Part shown: positions 22,631-33,698 of the stretch, piece by piece
Layout: every line of letters begins with the position of its first letter
Position numbering within the stretch: position 1 is the stretch's first letter
Assembly (NCBI GenBank): GCA_021234155.1
Contig: JAJEKV010000048.1
Location: 1,207,873 to 1,271,872 of the forward strand
From: Isoetes taiwanensis
Taxonomy: Eukaryota > Streptophyta > Lycopodiopsida > Isoetales > Isoetaceae
Direction: 5' to 3'
DNA: 64,000 bases
Program-made: the position numbers and the translations under genes
Notes under the pieces: model-generated
What the model was told of the DNA's origin: nothing
The model's database searches: none
Seen by the model: only the letters and a program-made list of their open reading frames with translations

Positions 22631-23624
22631 CATCTTATGTGATTGCAACTTACGCATAGCAATATGAATATATTGCACGTGAAGCTACAGAAATCCATGC
22701 ATGAATTGTAACAACATTAATATTATTTCATGTAAGCTCCATATGACAGAGGTTCCTTGATATTGCTTACTTTAGCTCAGTCTCCTGCAGATATTTGTCA
22801 TGTTTAATTATCATAAGGAGGAGGGTCTCTCATGGTGTTGGATTTTTTTTTTTGTTTGCTATGCTCCTACATGTAGCAGTGATTATCAGTATTTATCATC
22901 TTTGAAGTGGAAATCAAAAGGCTTCTTTATCTTTGTGGAAATTCAAGTGCATTGCATGGAGTTGTATCAATCACAAGGTTCCTTTATCTTTATAGAAATC
23001 CAGATGCATTTCATGGAAGTGTGTATGTCAGATATACCAAGAACATGTCTTTTCATATGCACAAAATGTAGATTTTGCTTAGGAATTTCTCATAGGGACA
23101 TGCATTTAGAAAGTCACACACATAACCTGTTATGTCCTATCTATGCTACTTCCTTCAATAAATTACCCTGATTTTTTGAAATATAAGAAGGAAATAGAGA
23201 CAAGATTAATTAAGGGTTTTCATTTCAATCATGTTTTAAACAGATTGATTTCTTGAACCAGAGTTTGGACTAGGTGTGCACCTGGAACCAGTTGGAAGGG
23301 CATACGCATTGAACGTGTGTTGGAGATTATTTAATGCCTGCTTTATAGGATTGTAGGAAGCATGTCAAAGTGGAGTCTGATGAAAGAAATGATAATGGCA
23401 TATGCTGTTCAAGATAATTATGAAAAAGGTTTTTTATTCTGGAAGTTTCATTTGGTTTAGATGTAGACATCAAAATCTTATATCCATTCTATTGATTGTA
23501 TGATAAATGCAGAATGCCAAAGTCTGCTAGAATAATTTGAGATGGCATAATAAACAGCAAACATAGGGCATCTGGTCATGTGAAAAGTGGAATGGAGTAT
23601 ATTGGAATACCTGGCCATTGGAAA
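22631..23624. other. No recognisable gene
   Basis: Continuation of the sequence interrupted by the copia element. A weak 60-bp duplication (tcctttatctttat / ttctttatctttgt with gaaat-c-ag-tgcat) lies near 22920-23020. The 123-codon frame at 22800-23171 has no known domain. Confidence 0.3.
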
Positions 23625-23819
23625 GTAGATGGGTTTTTTTTTTTTTTTTTTTTTGAAGGACGAACAAAAAGTTTATTAATGAGCAAGAATAAGTACAAAA
23701 TGAATATTTCTCATCTAGTTGTGTAAACACAAGAGGATGCTGCTGGAACACGAGCCTGCGACACCATGTGCTTACTCCATACTAGATAAGTAAAAGGAGA
23801 TAATGCTCTGCTTAAGAGT

Positions 23820-25684
23820 CTAACCGCATTCACCTTGTAAAGGCGTCAAATCCGATATGACTACCGGAATCTCAGGAGAGTTTGAAGATGTAACTTGGTC
23901 CTTCGAATCTTCAGCCAAATCAGCCCACTGAAGTGGAGCAAAGCGACCACATGCAGCAGAAGGATCCGAATCACGTATAACAAGTGCAGAGGAGAGCTGA
24001 GATGCAGAGGTGTTAGAACCCTTGGCTGACTTTCGAGGTTGATGAAAAGCCGGTGGATGTTTAGGTGGAGGGTGGGCACCACGACGATCAATGTCCATGT
24101 ACTGCCCACGAGCTGCTTCCACCTGCTCTTGCAACCTCTGAATCTCATCCAACCTTTGCCTCTGTTGATCCAGCAGCAGAGGCGCGGGACCAGCAGCTGG
24201 AATAGATGTAGAAGAAGTCATAGGGGGGTAAGAGACATCCATTGAAGAAGGAGCAGAGCTAGGATTAGGATTTGTAGCAGAGGCAACCGGAGGAGCCTGC
24301 TGGTAAGACTTACGAAATTGAGCAAAGAGAGGGGCCTCAGGGAACATGAGAGCTAGCTCTGGGCCATTTAACAAATGTAGCTTGAATGGAAAGAACATGG
24401 GCCCACTTTGAACAACAATCGTCTGAGGCAGATCACGATGAATAGGGCGTGCTACACAAATCTTAGTAATGCCATTGGTTATAGCATGTTGCAAGTGAAG
24501 TCCAATCTCACTAGCAATAGCAGAAATGAACTCAGGATCTTGAAATTCTGGAGGGAAATCTTCAATAGCAATCCAGAATGGAGCACGCAAGGCATCTGGC
24601 TTACCTGGAAAAGAGCCAGGAACATACTGCTGATACAACAAGAAATGTTTCCACAAAGGATCAACACCTCGTTCTATGAGTTGAGCCACCGGCTCAGGGG
24701 ACTCAAACATTAGGAGAAAACAACGTTGATCTTTGCCCACGAGCTTAATCGACTAATACGCAGGAAGCCCTAATTTGTGCAAATGCCCAGACAACCAAGG
24801 TCCAACGCGCTTCAAATCCAAGAAGGGGCCAGTGAAGTAACAAACAACAGAGCATGCAACTAATTGCTCCACATGACGACGGTGAGTCTCATGACTGATC
24901 TGCACCACAGGGGCTCCAAAGCGCTCAAAAGTTGACCTGCACTCCTGAACCTCATAAAAACTTTCAGCTGGTGGTAACAAAATATCCATGGAATCCTGCT
25001 TGGCCTGCAACTGCTGAAGATAGGATGCAACTTCTTTCTTATTATTGTCCACCATGGTGGCAATGGCCTCTGAGACACGAAGTGACGTGGCTGGAGATGA
25101 CACACCTTTGCATAGCCACTCAGAGAAGCGGATACCTGTAACCCTTGCCACTGTGTCAGAAGACCTCCACGGTGTAGAGGTCGAGGCAGGTGGCGTGGAA
25201 GAAGAAAAAGGTATCCTAGGCTTATTCGAGGGAAGAGGGGGAAACTCCTCCTGCCTTGAGGAACCTCCAACATGCGTTCGATGTTCTTTTTGTCCAGAAG
25301 AGCCTCCTTCACGTGAGAGACTCTCAACATGTGTTGGGGATACAAGCTGTGTTACATTCTTTTGAGCATGAGCTGCTAATCTCATTTGTTCTGAAGAACT
25401 TCCAACATGTGTTGGAGGTGCATTTGGAAGTACCACCTTTTCAGAGGAGCTTTCCCGGGTCACCTGTACCACACTGCCTCTAGAATCATGAGGCATAGGG
25501 TCAGACGCTGGACTAACAAGCTGAGAAGAGGAGAGAGTGGAAGCTGCTGCCTCAGTTGAATTAGGTACACATATGCTACTGGAAGAAATAGGAGCATGAG
25601 GCAATGCCAATGGATTGAGGTGCACAGAAGCCTGCCTCTCCTGCCCCTCAGATCCAACTGCCACGGCTGATACCAAACGCTTAG
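23820..25684 (-). pseudogene. LINE ORF1-like (DUF4283-like) protein, main part
   Basis: Continues from 35538-35699 across the chromovirus. A Ser/Pro/Thr-rich first part contains repeated THVGSSS / THVESLS / THVGGSS units. A helical segment follows (VSEAIATMVDNNKKEVASYL..). Then comes a globular part, GPWLSGHLHKLGLPAY, an in-frame TAG at 24753-24755, and GKDQRCFLLMFESPEPVAQL.., APFWIAIEDFPPEFQDPEFI, SAIASEIGLHLQHA. That series follows the plan of plant LINE ORF1 DUF4283 domains (RCFLLMF.., W-I-x-I-x-x-F-P, ASxIGxxL). A proline- and glutamine-rich tail ends at 23820. No zinc knuckle is visible. One stop codon is the only lesion apart from the insertion. Confidence 0.6.
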
Positions 25685-28064
25685 TGTGACGGTCCTTCGC
25701 CCGACACTGATTAATACTTAGATACATAACACAAATACCTCAGGATCCACGGGTGCAGAACCTACATATCGACCCACAACCCAAAAATAGCATGTTGCGG
25801 TATCCCTGAGCTACTGGTCTCTAGCTCATGAGACCACCTTCATCTAGGTGCAACTTGACATGACCAATGCCAAGTCCTCACTAGCGAGCTTCATCAGTGC
25901 CCACTCGCTAGTGTCGAGTGACTAGCACTCGTGGCCTCGGTTTCTGCTTAGTCTCCCCGGAGAGCTGTGGGCAGACCAAGGTGCAACTAGGCTAGCAACA
26001 TGATAAAATCTTGTCAAAGGTATCTCATAATAACTCAATACCTAAATACTCAAATACTAAGATTAAAATGGATCTTGCACAATATTATAATGGCCGCAAA
26101 TCATAATATCCTAAAATCGTAAGCGAAGCCAATATATAAAGATAACTTAAATTTGATCTGCAGCATAAACTAGAATGACCTTTTTGACATGCCAAAATAT
26201 CAGGTCCCTAGCCAAATTCAAACCCTTAACATTAGCCTTGCAAATAACGTCTAAACCATTACACTATAATTTCGTATATAGCAAGGAAATAAGCTTATTG
26301 TTTCATTAAGATTCAAAACGAATAAGATTCAAAAGAAAACGAAAAATACAAAACATGTACTCAGCCGAGTTTGAACCCTTGACATATACTTTGTGAGGTA
26401 AATACCTCAACCACTACACCTTAACGTCCTTGGCCTCTGCATTTAGCCGTAGGATTAAATCCCAGCCATCTATTCTAAGAGGTTATATCCAGTAACAATT
26501 TGGGCCAAAACTGTTATGACCATAACAAGAATGTTATGACCATAACATTCTCTGCTCCACTGTTTTTCTTGGCACTCTACCGTCGTCGATCCATGCATGC
26601 GAAACATGCGAAATGAATCTTTCAAAACGTAGCACCCCTGGTGGCCGAATCCAGATAGCAATGCCCCATTCTTGATGATATGCTGCTGGAGATTAAACAG
26701 AAAGATCCCGGGCCAGAGCGCCGTTCCATTCGCAAAATCGTCGGAAGGGGAAAAACCTGTAAAAAACAGAGCTTTGATGGAGATATGAACAGGGAAGTAC
26801 CGGAGTATTGCCGCATCTCAACAATACCTCAAAGCCAGCCGAATCCTTGGCGATAAGCCCCATCCTTGGCGATAAGCTGCCGGAGAAAAAAATAGAAAGA
26901 TTAGTGACGGAAAATGGAAAAATGCCAATCGATTGCAAGCCTGATTGCTTGATCGCTTCATCTGGACCTTGGACCCCTGGCATATCAAAGAAATGTGTTA
27001 AGATTTAAGTTTTTTTTTTCCCTAAATCTGTATCGGAAGTTAAACAGTCGAATCTCCGCCATAACCGTGGTCGAATCTTCCGCCATGGCCTCTGCCATAG
27101 CCAAGGCCTGTGAAGAATCTTATCAAGAATCCGGCTGTTGGAGCTTGAGCCCATTCCGGCTGTTGCCTGCTGCAGAGTCTATTTCTTCATCTTTGGGTGA
27201 GTCTTCTATCTTAAGAGAGCCACAAATGGGTGCTGATCCTTCAAATCTCCTGTTGTTCTGTGAGTTTTTTTTGTTCTGTCGCTCTGATGCCGGAATACAG
27301 TGCCAAGCTTGACTATGGCGGCCACTCTGCTAAATGCCTCGGCCCAGGATGTTAAAAGGCCGATGCGTCCTCCCTCGGGTTATGGGCCAAGAAAATGGCC
27401 TCATGGCCCATGTGGCCGAAATCCCCGGCCGCGTGCCGTGACGGCCTCGGAATTTCCTGGCCACATGGCCACTCGGCCATTTTCCTGGCCCATAACTCCT
27501 CGGGAGAGGACGTTATCTAGCCCATAACTTTTGATATAAAATAATTGAATTCGTCTATTGTTTTAAACGTCGTTCTGCTTTCTCTTTCCCTAAAATTTTA
27601 CAGATTACATTTCCGGAACTGACACAAAACGGCCGGAATGGCCTCGATCTAACTCTAAATGGGTCTGCGGCCGTAGCCATTCCATCTTAACGTATTCAAA
27701 CTCAAGATTAGAGCAAGTTTTCCTCATACCATCCTACAATCATCGTGAAACCTAATCCAATGCCAGTTTTACGGAACAGTTCTTGTAGATTTAATAAACA
27801 GACCAGAAGACCAGATTAAATTCCTTAATGCTAAAAGGATTGCCTACCTTCAATCGCTTCTTCTGATCTTTGTTTCTCTTTATTCTCACTTTCTTCCCTC
27901 TCCTCTCCTCTCATGTTTCATTTTTTTTTTATTCTAACTTCTCTTATTTGAGTCAGCCTTTTGCCATGTCATCATTATGCCATGTCATTTACTCTCTATT
28001 ATTTAACTATCTAAAGAACGAACTTATAGAAACATCTTAAAGGGACAATATAATTCACATCACA
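25685..28064 (-). repeat. Chromovirus 3' LTR (2380 bp)
   Basis: Outer parts match 33699-35537 closely. A central segment of about 1.1 kb (about 26430-27525) does not match the 0.5 kb centre of the other LTR (about 34490-35005). Confidence 0.88.
26195..26430 (-). repeat. Two tRNA-like (A/B box) modules in the LTR
   Basis: On the minus strand, GTGTAATGGTTTAGAC.. then AAGGGTTTGAATTTGG (about 26275-26205) and GTGTAGTGGTTGAGG.. then AAGGGTTCAAACTCGG (about 26425-26360) resemble pol III A box and B box pairs spaced as in tRNA-derived sequences. The same pair is in the other LTR at 34195-34495. Confidence 0.5.
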
Positions 28065-28142
28065 TTCTTATCCCCTTTAAGATTCGACGTCCTCGTCGAA
28101 TATAATTCACATCACAATCGCATTATTGTAAGTAATACTCCT

Positions 28143-30125
28143 TCACAACTTCATATATTGTTTATGCTTAACAAGTTTGATACATCTTTTAGACAACCTT
28201 ATTCTATGGCATGATATAGATTGAAAAAGGTTCGGGAAATCTTTGGCATATTTTGCTTCGGCCTCGTTTAACTCCATCCATGTTGCATCCTTTATAGGGT
28301 AATCCGCCCATTGTATAAGGATTTCTTTGACCGTTCTACTACGCAGCTTGCGTTCCCGATATTGCAATATTTGGGATGGCATTACTTCAAAGGTGTTATT
28401 CTCCTGGATTAATTGCAAATCCGGAAGCACTTGATCTCCATCATGTAAGGAAGGTTTTAATAAACTGACGTGAAAAACATCATGAATCTTTACATGTGGT
28501 GGCAGCTCTAATTGGTAGGCTAGGTTTCCCATTCTTTTAATGATTTTGAAAGGACCAGCATATCTTGGAGCAAGTTTGCTACATTTCCCAATTCTGAGCT
28601 GACTTTTCTTCGGTTTAACACGGAGATATACAAGGTCTCCCACCTTGAATTCTCTATGTATTCTATGCTTGTCTGCAAATTGCTTCTGTCTATGTTGTGC
28701 TTCTGCTAGCCTGCTCCTTATAAGCTGCACTTTATCTGCATATTCCTCCAACATTTGTCTAGAAATTTCAGATTTAACCATGGGTTCATACCAATTTATT
28801 GGGGCATAACAATCTTGTCCATAAAGTGCTTCAAAAGGTGCCATTCCTATTGATTCCTGTTTAGAATTATTGTAAGCAAACTCTGCTAAAGGTAACAATC
28901 TTTCCCATTTCTTTGGATTGTCTTGACAGTACATCCGCAACATATCCTCAAGAACCCTGTTTACTCTTTCTGTTTGCCCATCAGTTTCTGGATGATAGGG
29001 TGTGCTCATCTGCAATTGAGTTCCAACTCCCTTAAAAAATGAAGCCCAAAAGTTACTAGTAAACCTTGGATCTCTATCTGAAACAATACTTGTAGGAATA
29101 CCACGTAAACGAAAGATGTCATGAATAAAGATATTAGCAGTTTCCTTCGCTGTTATTGTTTTTCTAACTGGAAAGAAGTGAGCATGTTTAGTTAACCTGT
29201 CAATCACCACAAGAATAACATCCTTTCCTGTTTGTGTTCTTGGCAATCCTACTATGAAATCCATGCTGATAGATTCCCATTTTCTTTCTGGAATAGGTAA
29301 CGGCTGCAAAAGGCCAGGTGCCCTAATCTGTTCGGCCTTAACACGTGAACACATCACACAATTTTGGATGTACTTACGGACATAATCTTTTAATCCTGGC
29401 CAAAAGAAACTTCTCTTTACCTTGTGATATGCCTTATGAAACCCTGGATGACCTGATATTACTGCATCATGACATTCATTTAATATCTTCTTTTTAATGT
29501 GATCTATTGCAGGAATACAAACTCTTGATTTGTATCTCAATATTCCCTCAAAACTATAATTATCCTTTATCTCCAGATTATCTTCCTGTACTTCCTTCAA
29601 TTTCGGTCCAAAATAATTGTCTGTAGCAATAGTATTTTTCACCTCGTCCAACCAATCTGTTGTAATCATCGTTATTGCATAACAAGCTGGAAGTCTAGAC
29701 AAAGCATCTGCAACGACATTTGTACTGCCCGTTTTATAACTAATCTGAAAGTCATACTCTTGAAGAAATTCCATCCACCTACGCTGTCTCAAATTCAAAT
29801 TAGGTTGCTTCATAAAGTATGCAAGGCTAGCATGGTCAGTATGCACTTCAAAATGATTCCCTAATAGATAATGTCTCCAAGCTCTAAGTGCATGTACAAT
29901 TGTCAATAGTTCCTGATCATGAGTGGGATAATTTCGTTCAGCGTCGTTCAGCTTATGAGAAATATATGCACATACATGTTTATCTTGCATTAACACAGCT
30001 CCTGTTCCTTCCCCACTAGCATCTGTCATAACCTGATACTTCTTATTCGGATCTGCCACCTTTAAAACAGGAGCATTTATCAACTTCTCTTTTAAATTTC
30101 TGAAAGCGTTCTCACATTTCTCATT
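28143..30125 (-). CDS. Chromovirus RNase H, integrase, chromodomain (pol part)
   Basis: Long open frame. RNase H: VMTDASGEGTGAVLMQDKH.., then HDQELLTIVHALRAWRHYLL and VHTDHASLAYF. Integrase: zinc part with GHPGFHKAYHKVKRSFFWPG and CVMCSRVK; core MDFIVGLPRTQTGKDVILVV, VSDRDPRFTSNFW, and GQTERVNRVLEDMLR, giving the D,D,E triad. The C-terminal part has a WERLLPLAEFAYNNS block, PRYAGPFKIIKRMG, and then a chromodomain-like end near residues 570-620 (LIQWADYPIKDATWMELNEA). The chromodomain would tether integration to marked chromatin. The frame is cut from the RT by a TGA at about 30131, where TGG (W) is expected. Confidence 0.9.
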   Translation of the reverse strand, partial: NEKCENAFRNLKEKLINAPVLKVADPNKKYQVMTDASGEGTGAVLMQDKHVCAYISHKLNDAERNYPTHDQELLTIVHALRAWRHYLLGNHFEVHTDHASLAYFMKQPNLNLRQRRWMEFLQEYDFQISYKTGSTNVVADALSRLPACYAITMITTDWLDEVKNTIATDNYFGPKLKEVQEDNLEIKDNYSFEGILRYKSRVCIPAIDHIKKKILNECHDAVISGHPGFHKAYHKVKRSFFWPGLKDYVRKYIQNCVMCSRVKAEQIRAPGLLQPLPIPERKWESISMDFIVGLPRTQTGKDVILVVIDRLTKHAHFFPVRKTITAKETANIFIHDIFRLRGIPTSIVSDRDPRFTSNFWASFFKGVGTQLQMSTPYHPETDGQTERVNRVLEDMLRMYCQDNPKKWERLLPLAEFAYNNSKQESIGMAPFEALYGQDCYAPINWYEPMVKSEISRQMLEEYADKVQLIRSRLAEAQHRQKQFADKHRIHREFKVGDLVYLRVKPKKSQLRIGKCSKLAPRYAGPFKIIKRMGNLAYQLELPPHVKIHDVFHVSLLKPSLHDGDQVLPDLQLIQENNTFEVMPSQILQYRERKLRSRTVKEILIQWADYPIKDATWMELNEAEAKYAKDFPNLFQSISCHRIRLSKRCIKLVKHKQYMKL

Positions 30126-30930
30126 TCATTGAAAAGCTGTATTTGATTTTGCAAGTGTTGTCAAAGGACTTGCTATTGTAGAGAAACTTTTGATAAATTT
30201 CCTATAGAATCCTGCAAGTCCTAAAAATGAGCGCACCTGTTTTGGGTTTTTAGGAACTGGCCATTCTCTTACTGCCTCAACCTTTTTGGGGTCCGGTTTA
30301 ATTCTTCGCCAAACAATATGACCTAAATAATCCATTTTGATTGCTACAAAATGAACACTTGACTTTCTTAGCATACAATTTTTCTCTTTTTAAAATACCC
30401 AAAACAATTCTCAGATGTTCTCTATGCTCTTCTAAATTCTTTGAATAAATAAGTATGTCATCAAAGAATAGATCATTCATTAGACACTGAAAAGTTGCTG
30501 GTGCATTTGTCAAACCAAAAGGCATAACCACAAATTTCAAAGTGCCCATATCTTGTAGAAAAAGCTATTTTGGGTATATCACTCTCTTTGATTCTTATTT
30601 GGTGATATCTATATCTAAGATCTATCTTCGAAAAAAATTGAAGCTCCTTGAAGTTGATCAAACAAGTCATCTATTCTAGGCAATGGATACTTATTCTTAA
30701 TTGTGATATCATTTAATTGCCTATAATCAACACACATACGCATAGAACCATCTTTTTTTCTTAACAAATAATACTGGAGCACCAAAAGGTGAAATACTAG
30801 GTTGTATGTATCCTTGATCTAAAAGTTCTTTTAACTGTTTTTTTTTAATTCCACTAACTCCGACAAAGCAAATCTATATGGAGCTTTTGATGGAGGAGAA
30901 GCTCCTGGAACCAATTCAATCGCATGATCA
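30126..30930 (-). pseudogene. Chromovirus reverse transcriptase, broken
   Basis: Pieces in several frames carry the standard blocks: [20 protein letters not shown] near 30900, a KKKDGSMR-like block near 30750, [20 protein letters not shown] at 30640, [16 protein letters not shown] near 30510, [15 protein letters not shown] (active site) near 30460, [20 protein letters not shown] near 30310, and [17 protein letters not shown]. At least three frameshifts are present. Confidence 0.85.
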
Positions 30931-32353
30931 ACATATCTTCGAGGAGGTAACTCCGTCAACTCTTCTGGAAACACTTCCTTGAACTCCTCGGGGATGTCCT
31001 TCAACTTGCACTAGATGTGCCTGCAACTGTGTTGTTCCTTGATCAACGGCTGCACAAACTTGCATATCTTCCTCTAAATCCATGAGAGTTGCCTGATGAG
31101 CTCTCATTGCCCCCACATTCTGAGATCCTTGAACTTTGGCATTTGAGTTATTCGGACAAAAACGTGCCCTATGCCCCTTTTGCTTACAGTGAAAGCATAA
31201 ATTCTCCTTCATGCACTTATCATATTCAACCTTCTTCTTTTCTTCATCCATCTGTGACATTGCATTCAAAGGTAACTTAGGAATATTATGAGAAGTTTGA
31301 TGGACCTGAGAGTTTGATTCATCTCTATAATTCCTCTGGAAATTTCCTCTTTGTTGCTCCCTACGGTTGGCATTCTTCTCCTCCTTAAGGATGCTCTCGA
31401 AATATCGAGCCTTGTGCTCCGCTTCTTCCAAGGTAAGTTTATCACATCCAACTAATTTTTTAAGCTCCATATCTAGTCCTTGCACAAAGCGACTAGCTAG
31501 TTCCTTTGAATCTAACTTTGGACAATGTTGTTCCAAAGTAGAGAATTCTTGTATATAATTATCCAAGGATTGCCCTTTCTGTTTACACTCCATGAATTTG
31601 TTCATCTGTATAATATGAAAGGAAGGTGGACAATATTTCGATACGAAGAGTTCCTTGAAAGTCTCCCAAGCAACTTCTTCATCAGTCACCCCATGTGCTG
31701 CCTTATGACGATTCCACCACATTAAAGCGTTCCCAGTCAGGCTCAATGCCACCACTCCCACCTTTTCTTCCTTAGGAACTTGTCTTACAACAAAATAATT
31801 TTCAGCCTTCTGAATCCAAGCTTCTGTCTTAACTCCATCCTTATCACAACCATCAAATAGTTCCAACTTATATTTCTTGGCAATCGCCTTTAAAGCAGAT
31901 GACTTCTTTTGTGCTTGAGAACTTTCCTTCCCTTGGCTCATAGGTGTAGATGATGCCGTATCCTCTTCTTTGTTCCTTTTCCTCCTCCTAGAGTGCGAGC
32001 TTAAGGGCATCGAAGATCCTCGTTGGGGGCTTCTCCCACTAGGTGCTCTCAATACTGGTGGACCTCCCACATCTCCTTGTTTAATCAATCAGGATTAAGA
32101 AAATTTCCCTTAAACAGCTTGCAAATTAATGATCCCTGACCTGTCTTTGCCCTTGTCGCAGATTTTCGATTTGCATTTGCAAGTTTTGCATTTTTTCTGC
32201 GCTAGCTCGATTCAGGTCAGTAAGTTGGTTCTCTATGCTGGTTTGAAAGCTTAAGAAAGCTTGCAACATAGAGGATTCTAAAGTTTTCCTCATTGTATAG
32301 GTGTTCTCTAAGAAGTGGTTCCATCTGGGAAATACATAAAAGTTTGTACTCAA
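30928..32353 (-). pseudogene. Chromovirus gag
   Basis: 32088-30928 is open. It has a Ser/Arg-rich start, then YKLELFDGCDKDGVKTEAWI, LTGNALMWWNRHKAAHG, a YIQEFSTLEQHCP block, and a zinc knuckle CFHCKQKGHRARFC near residue 300. A coiled-coil-like N-terminal part (32353-32126, LQMQIENLRQGQRQVRDH) is separated by a stop. Soon after the knuckle the frame runs straight into the region before RT, so the aspartic protease is missing. Confidence 0.85.
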
Positions 32354-33698
32354 TGAGCTCTCTAAATGTCTTGAAATGACATCAAACTATCTGAACTTTC
32401 AAAACAGATCTCTATCATGTTCTGCTCCCATGATTCTTATAGAGGCCATGACATAGTCGCCACATTCCTTATTTATTATCTATGCTCATTCACTCAATTT
32501 ATTGTCTTACATCCATTAAGCAACCATATCATGAACTGGGTTATTTGGCTAATATCACACAGAATGTAGACATTAACAGTTAGCAAACCACCAGCTGCCC
32601 ACTCCGGTCCTACACTTGTAAGACCTGCCTCTATTCCTTGACTTTTCTCAAGTTGGAAGGGGAAGCAGCATGTATATGCTACCCACTGGTGGATTGACCC
32701 CCCACAATCATAACTTCACTACTTCGGGTTACACGGGTTCCACATATGTGTCCAGCGTGTCCTGCGTGTCCAGCGTTTCGCTCTGCTATAATTGTGTCAG
32801 GTCCACATAGACATATCCTATGTGTTTACAGTGCTTACTGTTAATTGCAGTCAACCTATGATAATTAAACATCGATTACACTCTTTTTTTTTCTTTTTTT
32901 TTTTTAAATATTATTATTCACTTTCCAATATTGCAAGTTCATGTACACACAATATTAATCCCAAGTTAATCACAAGGAAAAATAGCGATTATGTCATGGT
33001 CCTGCATCCTGGTTGGAAAGCAATTGTTATGAGTGTAACAATTGTGTAGGAATGGCTTAATAATGATTATTTTGTGGTGTGTACACACCCTGACTTAAGA
33101 CAAATCATAGCCACACTGACACTGTCTATTTCATCACTTCTAACTCTTGTACGGATGGAAAATAGAAAATTGCTATTTTCTTTGTGACAAAAAGATTCTA
33201 GGTTAAAAGTTCCAATTTTTTCAGTTACATTGTGAGTTACTCGAGGGGGTGACAAAGTACTAACTGTCAAAAGGGAATGGATAAAGACCCTAACACAAAG
33301 CGGTAACAACACAAGTTCTATCTATGCTAGGTGGTAAACAATCCAGAACTACCTCCAATGAGTCATTGATGCAATCATACCTCCAATATACCCTCATTTA
33401 TGGGATAGGAAATAACAGCTATACTCAAAGGATCATACCTACCCCACACTATACTATAGGATATTCCAACATGTTCAAACATATTACCAATTTGTATAAC
33501 TCTACCACAGGTTCCATAGTAAAAAGGTACTCCACTTAGGAAAAAGTAATAGCCCTAATACCTTGGACATAATATGTTGGCATCCTATGAAGTCATTGTA
33601 AAATAAGGATTACTTTGAATTCAGTTCTCACGCTCTCTCCCCTTTTTTTTTAAAAACAATAACTAGGTTCAACCCGTGACTGGCTCTGATACCAATTT
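32354..33698. other. Chromovirus leader region
   Basis: Non-coding stretch between the 5' LTR and gag. It begins in element sense with the primer site (33683-33695 rc, TGGTATCAGAGCC) and includes T-rich runs at 32883-32906. No open frame with a known domain is present. Confidence 0.6.

Noticed and set aside
24860-25345. 161-codon minus-strand frame overlapping the ORF1-like gene
   Set aside because: It overlaps the longer ORF1-like frame, which carries the domain-like motifs. It is a shadow.
26195-26430. True tRNA genes in the LTR
   Set aside because: A and B box-like parts are present, but no full cloverleaf with paired acceptor stem is evident, so only tRNA-like modules are reported.
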